DNA of 64,000 nt from Cotesia glomerata. Its lineage: Eukaryota > Arthropoda > Insecta > Hymenoptera > Braconidae. Under the pieces are notes generated by a model. That model was not told where the DNA came from. It did not search any database and saw only the letters and a program-made list of their open reading frames with translations. Location: positions 37,342,305 through 37,406,304 of the forward strand of contig NC_058158.1 in assembly GCF_020080835.1 (NCBI RefSeq), read 5' to 3'. Shown here piece by piece: positions 23,805 to 34,793 of the stretch (the first letter of the stretch is position 1; each line of letters opens with the position of its first letter). The position numbers and the translations under genes are program-made.

Positions 23805-24824
23805 ATGTTTTTTATGAGCTTACTTACAGTAACAACGCTTATGACTCTGTCAAAATCAACACCCTTGTCATATTTAACACACCAAAGAAGAGATGCTCCT
23901 ACTGATGGAGGAGGAGATGATGATGATGATGGAGTATTCGTACCATACATTATCGACGAAAGAGGATTCTCTGCCAACCAATTTTACTGGCCACAGGTAA
24001 ATTATTATTATAAACATTACTCTTATCTTTTTTTTTTTAATAATTTACTGTCTTTTTGTGTTATAGTTCTCATGATATTATTATATTTTATGATTATGAT
24101 AAATGTCATGTTCAGAAACAAAAAAAAAAAAACATAAAGATATATCTAATGCATACTTTTATTTTTTTTTTATACCTTTTAATGAAAATGGTATATAATA
24201 ATTTATAGAGGAAAGTGAATTTAATTATCAAATTATAAGCACTATAAGCAATAATAAATGAAATTATTTTTATTACTCTTCTTGATAGTTAAAAGTTATT
24301 ATGTATTTTATATTTAATTACAGGATGAAAATTTAAAAGTAAATGATTCAGTATCTGGTATCGATCGGGGTAAAAGAATTCATTCTCTCTCGGTAACAAA
24401 TTCGTTGGACGTACTTCGAGACCGTGTTTTACTGGAACTGGCACGCAGAAAAGCTCAGCAGGAAAAAATTCAGATAGACGCTAATCGTCATTATTTGGAC
24501 AATATTGGTAAACGCTCTAATCAGTATATTAAAATGGATTTGCCCCAAATATTTGAACCTAAAAACATAAAAATACCTCGAATATTTGATCATCAATTGA
24601 TTGGAGATCAATCAGAGTTTAACAACAATAACATGGCTAAAAATCCCTTTACTCTTGATTGGTACAACAATCTAAATGATGTCAGTCAGTACAATCTAAA
24701 TGACCAGATACGAAAGGTAATTCACTTTCATATACATATATCATATTATCATATTCACTTTGTTTATTTTGTTTTTTCTCCTTTGTTACAGATTAAAAAT
24801 AACAACAAAATTCGTTTATTGTAA
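23805..24824 (+). CDS. Dh44: Diuretic hormone 44 (CRF-like) precursor
   Basis: Secreted neuropeptide precursor; the CRF-like hormone acts on class B GPCRs to drive fluid secretion and also feeding and rhythm output (family knowledge). Coding exons 23805-23996, 24324-24716 and 24792-24824, all phase 0, 205 aa; a non-coding part of the first coding exon starts at 23764. The N-terminal hydrophobic stretch is a signal peptide (MFFMSLLTVTTLMTLS), with a second in-frame ATG at 23814. After GKR, the hormone SLSVTNSLDVLRDRVLLELA... runs 43 residues to NIGKR, giving a C-terminal amide. The flanking spacer peptides are acidic or Asn-rich. The last intron (24717-24791) is 75 bp and stop-free in frame, so retention would simply add 25 residues. 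Confidence 0.94.
24378..24506 (+). other. Dh44: Mature DH44 peptide coding segment (43 aa, amidated)
   Basis: The segment lies between the dibasic site AAA AGA (24372-24377) and the amidation/cleavage signal Gly-Lys-Arg (24507-24515). It contains the CRF-like pattern SLSxxNSLDVLRxRxLLELARR followed by an amphipathic QIDANRxxL helix. Predicted processing is by prohormone convertase plus amidation; this is standard for the family. Confidence 0.9.
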
Positions 24825-26283
24825 CGTGAGTGAATCAGAGTTGGACACCGAGTACAATTTTATCCCTCCGCTTGTAATTATAATTGTCCATATATATTAT
24901 ATATTTAAATTAAAAAACATTACACATTTATTATTTTTTCCTAGTGATTTATATCTTATTGTCATCTTTTTAGAAAAACGCTATATCAATTTCATTATTA
25001 AATATGACAAGTATCATCAGGAGATCGTTGCTTGTTTTTAAAGAAATATGATAATAATATATGTATAACAATAAACAGAAAAATAATAATAATTTTTCTT
25101 TCCGACAACTCACACAAATTAAATAGAATTATTTATCATTTAAAAGTGTACATTGATATTGATATGATAAACTTTTAATCATATCTCTGAAATTATAAAT
25201 AATCTTAAATCATACGAAACAGTATTATTGTGTGATTTTATTTTCTTAAAAATATTTTATTTATTTACCATGAGCAGTAATATAAAACTCTATTTTTTAA
25301 ATTTTTGTTTCGAGTCTTACAATTTCTTTTGACAACTAAAAAGATTTAATAAAATTAAAAAATTTTTTTAATTGTTAGAAGCGCTGAAATTCACAAGTTT
25401 ATATTATTTTAATTCACCGTTGCATTACAGTTCTTCCTAACAACATTATTCTTATTTATTTATTGTAAAAAAGAAATAAATATATAAGAATACAAAGGCT
25501 TTCAATAATATACGTAAATTGATGTTAGTACTAAATAGACAGAAAAATAACAATTCTACTTGTATCCCTTCCTTGTGTACTTAGATTTTAGATGAATTAT
25601 ACATATTATATTTATTTTAGTTATTTTAAAATTATATATGTTTGTAATAAATATTGATGCTTTATTTTAATAACATAAAAAATTTAATTTATCAATCTGA
25701 AACTAATATTATTTTATCAATATTCAACAGTTATTACTTATGTTACAAATATATTTGTTTAAGGGGTAGAAAATGAAATTAAAAAATTTTAATCTTTAGA
25801 AAAAATTTATTAACCTTCATACCTATATATATTTATATTAATTATAAATTATAACCTAATACACAATTATTATTCATTAATAGTTATTTAATAATACCTG
25901 TCCTGATATTTAAATTTTTTATAAAAAAAAAACAACATAATTATTTTTCAGGTATTTTTCTTTTTTCTTTTTTTTTGTCACTTAAATTTATTAATCATAC
26001 GGCTATGTTTTCAGTAATAATTTAGAATATACAAATAATTGATAGATATAGTAGTAAGCCGTATGTATACATCAAGATTTCAAAAATCATTTATATTAAA
26101 ACTCGTAAAATACAATAGTAAAGCTTTTTAATAACATGCATCTATAATTACTTGAATAAAAAAAAAAAAAAATAATAATAATAATAATTTTTTTGATAAT
26201 CGTCATCTCACTTGAATGGAATATAAATGAAACTTGTTAATAAATGATAATGAATAAAAATAATTATTGTTATTTATATTAAA
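24825..26283. other. Convergent 3' flanks of Dh44 and ebi
   Basis: About 1.46 kb of very AT-rich sequence with poly-A and (AAT)n tracts (26158-26190). No credible coding frame or RNA gene seen. Confidence 0.5.
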
Positions 26284-28480
26284 TCATTGTTTACGTAAAT
26301 CAAGGACAAAAACGCTTCCATCAGAAGCTGAAGCGCCAACTTTATCACCTCGGCTATTCCAACACACTTCAAAAATACCACCTGTACCTTTATAGCTGTG
26401 CACCAATTGACCAGTCTAAAAATAAATTTTTAATAATTAATTTTTCAAGTACTTGTATTAATAATAATAATAATAATAATAATGTACCTGGGTAGACCAC
26501 ACGTGAACACATTTGTCAAAGCTACCACTTGCAAGAAATTTACCATCAGGACTAAATGCTACACTGTACACGGGTTCTGTATGCTTGGTTAGAGTATGAA
26601 AACATACACCTCTTTCAATATCCCACAATCTTACAGTTGAATCGAACGAAGCACTGGCTAAAGTAAGATTCATATTTGGATTGTGAGTTCCTGGTCCTGT
26701 AGGTGACCATTTTATTGTGTAAATTTCTTTATGATGAGCCCTAAGATCGTGAACCCAGGTGTCTTGCTTCATTGACCAAATTTTAAGACTCATATCATCT
26801 GAACAACTTGCCAGTAAATTACCTTGAGGATCCCATTTTATAGCATTTACTTCATTCTAAAAATAATTTAAAAAAATAAATAAATAAACTGAATAAAATA
26901 ATAATAACAATATTTAACTTACCGTATGACCTTGAAAACTTTTAATAGGTTTATCAACATTTAATTTACAAACGTGAATGCACTGATCAGTAGAACAACT
27001 GGCAAATGATGTATTTGTCTGCCAATCAACATCCAAAGCTGGAGCCAAGTGAAAACTAAATTGCTGTGTACACTGTCCACTAGCAGCATCCCAAATAATT
27101 GTTGTTTTATCTACTCCCGCGCTCAATATATAATTTCCACGTTTATTCCATTTTAATGCAAATATAGGACCCTTGTGTTGGCCAAGAGTCGATGATAATC
27201 TTCCATCAGTAGTCCAAATTCTAGCATAACCGTCGTAACTACCAGTTGCCAAAAGTGTACCATCACACTGTTTAAATATTATAATAATAATAATAATAAT
27301 AATAATTAATAAATAATATATACAATAAATATCTGACAATAAATTACATTCCAATCTAAAGATGTAACATCCTTATTACTGGGTACTTCAGCACCACCTC
27401 TTTGGATGCAGTGCCGTAATACAAGTTGTTGAGGAGTTGATGAATTATCAGACATATCCCAAATTCTAGCTGTACTATCACCAGAACCAGAAGCCAATAA
27501 GTCTGTTGTCGGATTCCACGCACAGATAAATACTTCAGACTCATGACCACGTAATTTTGTCGCTTTATTAGCTGGTATTTCAATAGCACTTGCATTACTA
27601 CCAACTCCAACAACACCGGTCTGTTGTTCTTCTGATTCCATTTCAGTTTTTTCTCCACTTCGTTCATTTGAAGTAACAACTGTTAGTGGTTTTTTCATTT
27701 TATTATTAATATTATTAAATTAATTATTAAAATTTATTTATTTAAATATGTTAGCTCCAAAAAAAATGAATTGTTTTATAAGGATTTAGAATTTCACTTC
27801 ACTAATATTATTATTGTAAATTTTAGAAAAGAAAAAAAAATTAAATTAATAATTAAATAATAATAACAATAATAATTGTAGTGGGAAATCCTAAAAGTCA
27901 AACAACTCACAATAAACTCAAAGCTATTAGTATTCCTGGAGTATAAATGGAGGTACAAATTAATGATATTGTTGTTGTTGTTGTTGTTGTTGTAATTTGA
28001 ACCAGGGTGTACCAGGATTAATAAGAATAAATAATTAAATATTTGACTAATAAATTACCCTCTTCTCCATTAGTATCTTGTGTATCTGTTTTAATTTGCT
28101 GTTTTTGTTGATTTTGTTGATTTTGTCTGGATACTACGACGTCAGGCATTACTGCATCAATAAGAGACAGAGATTCAATCATTCTCTGTTCAGTACCATC
28201 TTCTCCGATAGATATTTCAGCCTCAGTGTATTGTAATCCTTTTTGAAGGATTGATAGTAAAGCGGCAGGTGGAACAAGTGCTCCATTTATATTGCTCTGT
28301 GATATATGAGATTCTATTCCAAATGTGTATGCCGAATGTTGAAAACCTAATAATAAATAAATAAATAAATAAATATTAAAATATAATTATTAAAGGTTAT
28401 GTTTGGTAATCGAATAACTTACCAGACTCTTGTAGATATCGGTAAACCAAAAAATTAACTTCATCACTGGAGAAGCTCAT
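26284..28480 (-). CDS. ebi: Ebi/TBL1-like F-box-like WD40 protein
   Basis: Subunit of the NCoR/SMRTER-HDAC3 corepressor complex and adaptor for ubiquitin-dependent exchange of corepressors. Six exons: 28480-28423, 28346-28059, 27679-27348, 27267-26923, 26856-26488 and 26415-26284; phases agree, 507 aa. Exon 1 encodes the LisH motif (SSDEVNFLVYRYLQESG); exon 2 the F-box-like part (GALVPPAALLSILQKGLQY; SLSLIDAVMPDVV). Exons 3-6 hold eight WD40 repeats (e.g. LRGHESEVFICAWNP, STLGQHKGPIFALKWN, CSDDMSLKIWSM), ending in VLDLRKQ. The acceptor of exon 3 (CTAACAG) has almost no pyrimidine tract, but it is the only in-phase choice found; an in-frame ATG at 27698 just upstream could start a short isoform without LisH. 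Confidence 0.95.
27968..27993. repeat. (GTT)n microsatellite in ebi intron 2
   Basis: About eight to nine GTT units, seen directly, inside the intron between exons 2 and 3 of ebi. Confidence 0.95.
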
Positions 28481-29009
28481 TTTTCTTAACATTTATACAA
28501 TTATAATAACATACTTATTATTAACAAAACAATTATATTATTATTATAATATATGATAGACGCCGCCAAATGTATAAAATGTTAGAGTTTACAGCCAATG
28601 TTCTCATATAAAGCCAAAACTTGCCGCTCTTTAGTTATAAGCAGCAGAGTCAGCAAGACAAACAGGCACATATATATATATATATATATACACACACTAT
28701 TAAACTATTAAACACCCTCCGAGATGATTTTCTGTTAATTCCGAGATCCTTTATTTTATCAACTATCAACTATAGTAATTAAGAAGATCAATTAACAAGA
28801 AGCTTCGACTTTTGTAGGAATATAAATTTGACACCTCTACACCCACATCGAAATATGGAAAATTTACTTTACACAGTCGATAAGTAAGTCAAGTATCAAA
28901 AATTTATAAATATAACAATTTATTAAAAGTAAGAATCCATCTCCCTGTATTTTTGCTTATTTGTTAAAAATTTTTAATAAGTTATATTTTTATCTGCATT
29001 GTTATAAAA

Positions 29010-29147
29010 TCCCATAATAAAATTGAGATGAAATGTATGTGGCATCAAACTATTCGTAACGTGATTGGTCGAATGTATCATAAGCATGAAAATATATGCA
29101 AACTCTATAGTCAGGCGCGCGCTTGCGCGCGCAAATTTAAATTCTAG
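29010..29147 (+). mobile_element. Mini Helitron-like unit, copy 1 (138 bp)
   Basis: Starts TC after an A, ends CTAG, with a strong hairpin (GCGCGCGC TT GCGCGCGC) 15 bp before the end. It is immediately followed by an identical copy. Only 138 bp long and non-coding. Ends follow the Helitron rule; classification otherwise inferred. Confidence 0.75.
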
Positions 29148-29285
29148 TCCCATAATAAAATTGAGATGAAATGTATGTGGCATCAAACTATTCGTAACGT
29201 GATTGGTCGAATGTATCATAAGCATGAAAATATATGCAAACTCTATAGTCAGGCGCGCGCTTGCGCGCGCAAATTTAAATTCTAG
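29148..29285 (+). mobile_element. Mini Helitron-like unit, copy 2 (138 bp)
   Basis: Identical base for base to copy 1 by my reading. It begins TC directly after the CTAG of copy 1 and ends CTAG directly before a T. The precise head-to-tail junction CTAG|TC is what rolling-circle transposition can leave; a recent tandem duplication would look similar. Confidence 0.75.
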
Positions 29286-29460
29286 TATTATTAATTGTAA
29301 ATGATTTATTAGAAATATAAGAGTAGTGACATCTAACAGACTATTGTATATAACTATTCAACAATAATAACAATAATATCAATATTTTTTCGTAATATTT
29401 TTTACAGAAACAACATAACAGGTTCAAATTAATAAACAATTTGACAAGTGATAGGAGGGA

Positions 29461-31784
29461 ATGAATATTTGTCGAAATTTATTACAAGGTGTTGTTAAAC
29501 GACCGACTGTAATTAATATTTGTAACTTTACTGTCTCCCAAATAGGTAATATTTACGTATAATATTTTAACTTTTTTTCCATATTCTTTCCTTACAAATA
29601 TATACTAATTGTTTGTTTATTTTTCATTATTCCATTATTGATCAAAATTTATATTTTTGTTAATTTTTAGACAACAAATGTGTAAATAAAATAAGATAAA
29701 TATTACCAAGAGAGTATATATATATATATATATTTTTTTTTTTTTTATTTACATTTTAATGTATTTAATGATTACGCCATATTGAATATTATTTATCGCA
29801 CAAAATTTATTTAACTATTGCACGAAATTATTCATCACGTAGGTTTAATATATATTAAAAAATTTTTAATTTAACAATTCATCTAGATATATATTAATTT
29901 CAAGTAGATTGTTCAATAGTTATTAAATTGCATCATATTATGGAAAATATTAAATAATAATTTTTTTATAAATATAAATAATATATATAATTTGGAGTTT
30001 ATTATTAGTAGAAAAATAAAAATAAAAAATATAATATGGTATACGACTAAAAAAAGTAACTCATGGAGGACATGAGACATATATAAATAATAGGTGATTC
30101 ATAATATATTTAACTATGATAATATTTCATTGAAGATTTTTTAGTGTATAAGTAAGCAAGTAGTGGGGTATGAGCTGGTGCGAGCTTCGGGAAACTTTAA
30201 ATAATATTTCAATGTTGACAGTCATTTAATAAAGACCGGCGCTCTCAACTTAATTATTATTTTTATTACAGTATTTAATAAAGAAACTAAAAATATGTCG
30301 GAAACAAATAAAGAGGAATTGAAAAAGCGATTAACTCCAATACAGTGGCATGTCACACAGGAGAAAGGCACTGAGAGGTAATTTTATTAATTATTCATCT
30401 AAATTTATAACTATTTTTTTAAATAATAAAGATATATATCGTTTAATATAGAGTGTTGCTCGACAGATAGATAAAGTGACAGAAATAACTTTTTCAAGAG
30501 CATGAATCTCGAATCAACGGGCCAAGTGCTCAGGGCCAAGTGCTTCTAAAATAACATCTAAGCTTATTTTATACTTCCTCTATCTCTTACCATTTACAAA
30601 TTTTAATATTTACACATATATATGTATAAAAATAATTATTAATTGTCATTTTTTTTATTTTTTCTTTATTTTTAGACCATTCACGGGATGCTACAATAAA
30701 TTTTATGAAAAAGGAACGTACACATGCATCGTCTGTCATCAGGAATTATTTTCATCGGAAACAAAATATGACAGTGGGTGCGGCTGGCCAGCTTTCAATC
30801 AAGTATTGGATCAAGGAAAAATAAAGTTAACTAAAGATACTTCACATGGTAAGCTATTTATTTATTATATCTATGTTTTTTTTTATTATTATTATTATTA
30901 ACCAGCCAGTCCCGCAATCCTAATCATACTATGTTTATTTAAAAATCCTTATCTGTGTATCCCCCCTCAATCCAATATTATCTTATTTTAGCTACATATA
31001 TTTATAATCGCTTCAAAAATTTTATTTTTTTTATAAATTTTTTCTGCACGTCTAATATTTGAGATTAGCTGAAAAAACAAAAAAAAATCTATGTATTATT
31101 TTTATTAAATCCTGCACGTTAAATGCTTAGAGTGTGATTGTAGTAGACTTACATCATGTTTATCATATACATTCATGTATAATAATGATGATAATTAATA
31201 TTTTTAAATTGTATATAAACTTATTTTTTTTTTTATTATTCTAAAATTTTGTCTTGAGCTCTTTATATTATTTTTATTGATCTATAAAACCTAATAGCAG
31301 TAACAATTGCTGTAGCTGATTATTAATTTCATTACGTTTCTAATTTATGTTAAAATTTTAGTTAAAAAACTTATAAACAAAAAAAAAAAACTATAAATAA
31401 AAATCGCTTTTTGTTTAAACTGAATGCTCGTGTAAATTTGGCTAAACAAATTAAAAAAAAAAAAAAAAAAAAAAAAATACCTCGATGTAGGTCTCAATTT
31501 AATCACACTCTATTGTTCTGTCTTTCCTTTGCCTTCCCACCTATTCACCACCAAAATGAAAAAAAAATGCGTCGATATAACGACGCACCCCAGTTGGTGG
31601 CAATCTACTATTGCTGATCGCAAACCCAGATATGGTGCGGACCGAGGTGACCTGTTCAAAGTGTGGAGCTCATTTAGGCCATGTCTTCAACGACGGACCC
31701 AAGCCAACCAGAAAAAGATTCTGCATCAATTCTGCTTCTATAAGTTTCCACGAAGCCGGAGAAAAGAAATCTACAGAGGCCTAA
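29461..31784 (+). CDS. MsrB: Methionine-R-sulfoxide reductase B
   Basis: Repairs oxidised methionine (R form) using thioredoxin; in flies the family member SelR also acts on oxidised actin. Four exons: 29461-29545, 30272-30377, 30676-30848 and 31594-31784; phases agree, 184 aa. Zinc ligands are C81/C84 (TCIVC) and C142/C145 (CSKC). The catalytic residue is C165 (RFCINS), a Cys rather than Sec, and the likely resolving residue is C99 (DSGCGWPAF). HLGHVFNDGPKPTRKR is the family signature. The first exon adds a basic, acid-free stretch that looks like a mitochondrial presequence; a second ATG at 30295 (MSETNKEELKKRL) matches the usual cytosolic start. Head-to-head with ebi. Confidence 0.95.
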
Positions 31785-34700
31785 TTTCTCAACAAACATT
31801 TACAATTCCACCATATTATTATTATTACTATTGTATTAAGTATATTCGCACTTGATATTTTTTTTTCCCTTTGAAACAGTAATTTTCCTCCTCCTTTATA
31901 AAATAATAAAAATTTTTTACAAACTTTTTAATAATTATTAAATTTGAATGTCTCAGCAAGTGCAAATAAACTTGGAGAAAAAAAAAAAAAAAACATCAAT
32001 TGTATAAGTAACAGAGTTATTTTATTTTTTCATCGACAATTACGATGCCATAGCATGTAAATATTTATAAATAAATAAATAATAATAATTATTATTATTA
32101 TAAGTATCATTGGATTTTTCTTAAATTAATTAACCAGGTATCAAATAAATATATATATACATATATACGAGTTTTTATTTTTTTTATAAAATGTTTTCTT
32201 ATATTTTAACTTTAAAATAAAAAATAACATAAAAGTTACAGTATAATATATATATATATATATACGCAAACCACTAGGCATAATTTTATTTATTTTACAA
32301 TAATTCATTGAACTTTTATTCACTTTTTTTTTTCTATTCTTGTCATTTAAAAAAACAGTACTTATAAAATTGACTCCACTAAAATTAGGTTGTTTTTTAA
32401 ATTGTGTTTCATCATCACAATTAATGTTTTTGTCACTCCGGTACTTAATTATTATTCGACAATAATAAGAAATAACTTTCACTTTGTCAAATATATGAGA
32501 CACCACCGGTGTAATTGTCACGTTATATAATTCTGTCACTAGGCCTGTCTTCATGTTAAATAATCTATTTATTTGCTGAGCATTTTCATAAACATCAAGA
32601 TTTTACTTCTAAACACTAAAAGTATAAAAAAATAATTAAAAAAAGATTGATGTTATTTAAAAATGTTTAAAGTTTAAATGCTCCAGATATTTCTGAAAAT
32701 GCCAAGTCTCATAAATTTTTTCTTCGTTTACTTTACTGCGGCTTAATATTATATTAATAATAAAATAATAACATTTAGGAAAGTAAGTATGTATGGTATA
32801 AATTATTTTGTAAGATAAAAACAAAAGATCTGATGAAATAAGTCTGAAAATGTCAGTTGATTTTTACACAAATGTTGTAGAAAATTATGTGAGCAATAAT
32901 TTTTAAATACTGTTCTTAATTAAATCAAATTTTAAAATATTTATATATTATTCTGATTTTTTTTCAATATTGTTGTAATACTTGTATAGTAGTATTACCT
33001 TACACATTAAAAATAAAAAGTACGTTTAATTGAACGTTAAATCTACTGTAATTTTTCAGATTATTCAGAATATATATATATATGTATTTTTTTTTCTTTA
33101 TATCCATTTAATATAATGACACATGGTATATATATAATGAAAAAGAAATAAATAATAAAAATTGAAATTAAAAAAAAAATGATGTAAATCAATATTATAT
33201 ATATACTAGAATTACCCATATTATTTTCATACAACGATTTTACATTTTCCAAAATATTGTCCACGTATAAAAAATTCGATTATATTTGAATTATTATAAA
33301 TATTTCGGAGTCTCGAATAGAAATAATTAAAAAATTAAAAAAAAAAAAAAAACCTGTATCCATAATATTTCCATATCTATCCCTCTAAAATACGACAAGA
33401 CATACAGGCACTTTCAAGTGTCACACAATCTTTGACAATGTCCCCACCCAGCCTTGTCTTAAAAATTTCGTCAATCATTTATTTAATATTTAATCGTTTG
33501 TGCTTTGACAGACGATTATTCAAAGGATATTATTATTATTATTAATATTTTATTAATGGCTAACAATTTACTGAGTCAAACGTATTTTAAATTAATCAAA
33601 TTAACAGTATATTTAATAAGCAAACTAATTTTCGTTTAAAATCACCAATTAATAAATTGCTACTTATATAATATTTAGGTTCATTTTCTTTTTCTTTTAA
33701 ATCATTGCTCTTTATTTATTTACTTTTTTTTATAATATATAATCAAAAATTATTGATATTTATGTAGCTAATAAAAATTTTAAACTTATTTTACATCTGA
33801 TTAAAAGCGATATGCCAATTAAACATTATTGATATTGATAAAGCAGCTTAAAATATTTTCCTTAAATATTTGTAAACTTTTTTTTTTGTTTTTTTTTTTT
33901 TTTTTATTTTTATTTTCTTATTTTGTTATTATAAAGATCAGAGAAATTTTAAGACCCTTTAAATAATATACTCGGGCTACTGTACAACACTATAGTGTTT
34001 TTAATAAAAAATAATAAATATGTTTTTTTTTTTAATCTTTCTTTTAATTATTTTTTTTTATTCTCAATTTCATTGTCAAAAATATATATAAGTCCAAGGT
34101 GAAGACAAATTTTGTTCTTGCTATATGATTCTCATTTAATATATACGATTAATTATAAACTTACGTTTTATTTATTTTTTTTTTTTTTTTATTTATCTGT
34201 TCGCTTTTATTTATGGCTTTTAAATTTAATCTAACAAACTTTTAGCAGTGTAAATTGAAAATTTACTTTATATTTTAATCGCTAACTCATTATTAATTTG
34301 AGAATCAGTAATACTAGTTTAACATACATAGAAAATAACTGACATGATTTTAAACAAGCCCTCGAAAGTAATAAAAATTCGTCATTTTCAATAACTTTAA
34401 AGTTATTTATTTATTTTATTTCAATAGTTGTTGCTGTTTAATTTAAAAATCCGGAAGACGTTATAATTTATTACTCACAAGCTCTTGTAAATATTTAATA
34501 AAACTTTTTAGTTGATTTTTATCAAATCAGATTCTCTACTAGTCAGGTTTAATACGGAATAAACTCACATATCACATGAGGATCAATCGTATTGTTACAG
34601 ACTTAAATTCACTTAATTTTCGATACTGTTACGGTACCGAACTTGTAACTAACTATTTCCTAAAATTATGTTATTCATTATTAATTATTATTATTATTAA

Positions 34701-34793
34701 ATTGAATTATTGTGCCGTTACCGTTTTGGGAGGGTGAATTACTTTTTAATATATTTATAGTTATATATCGTAATAGGTGTTGTATTTTTGAAC
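31785..34793. other. Convergent intergenic region between MsrB and Pak
   Basis: 3 kb of extremely AT-rich DNA with (AT)n tracts (32145-32165, 32245-32262, 33068-33082) and poly-T/poly-A runs. It should contain both 3' UTRs. I see no coding frame of normal composition and no RNA gene. Confidence 0.5.

Larger units (their letters stand above)
28481..29460. promoter_or_regulatory. Head-to-head upstream region of ebi and MsrB
   Basis: 980 bp separate the ebi ATG (28480, minus) from the MsrB ATG (29461, plus), so both promoters should lie here. An (AT)n tract is at 28672-28690, and the middle is occupied by two tandem Helitron-like units (29010-29285). Regulatory role inferred from geometry. Confidence 0.5.

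Noticed and set aside
28974..29225. An 83-codon minus-strand frame with an internal repeated peptide.
   Set aside because: The repeat is simply the two tandem 138-bp mobile units read in one frame; there is no coding signal beyond that.
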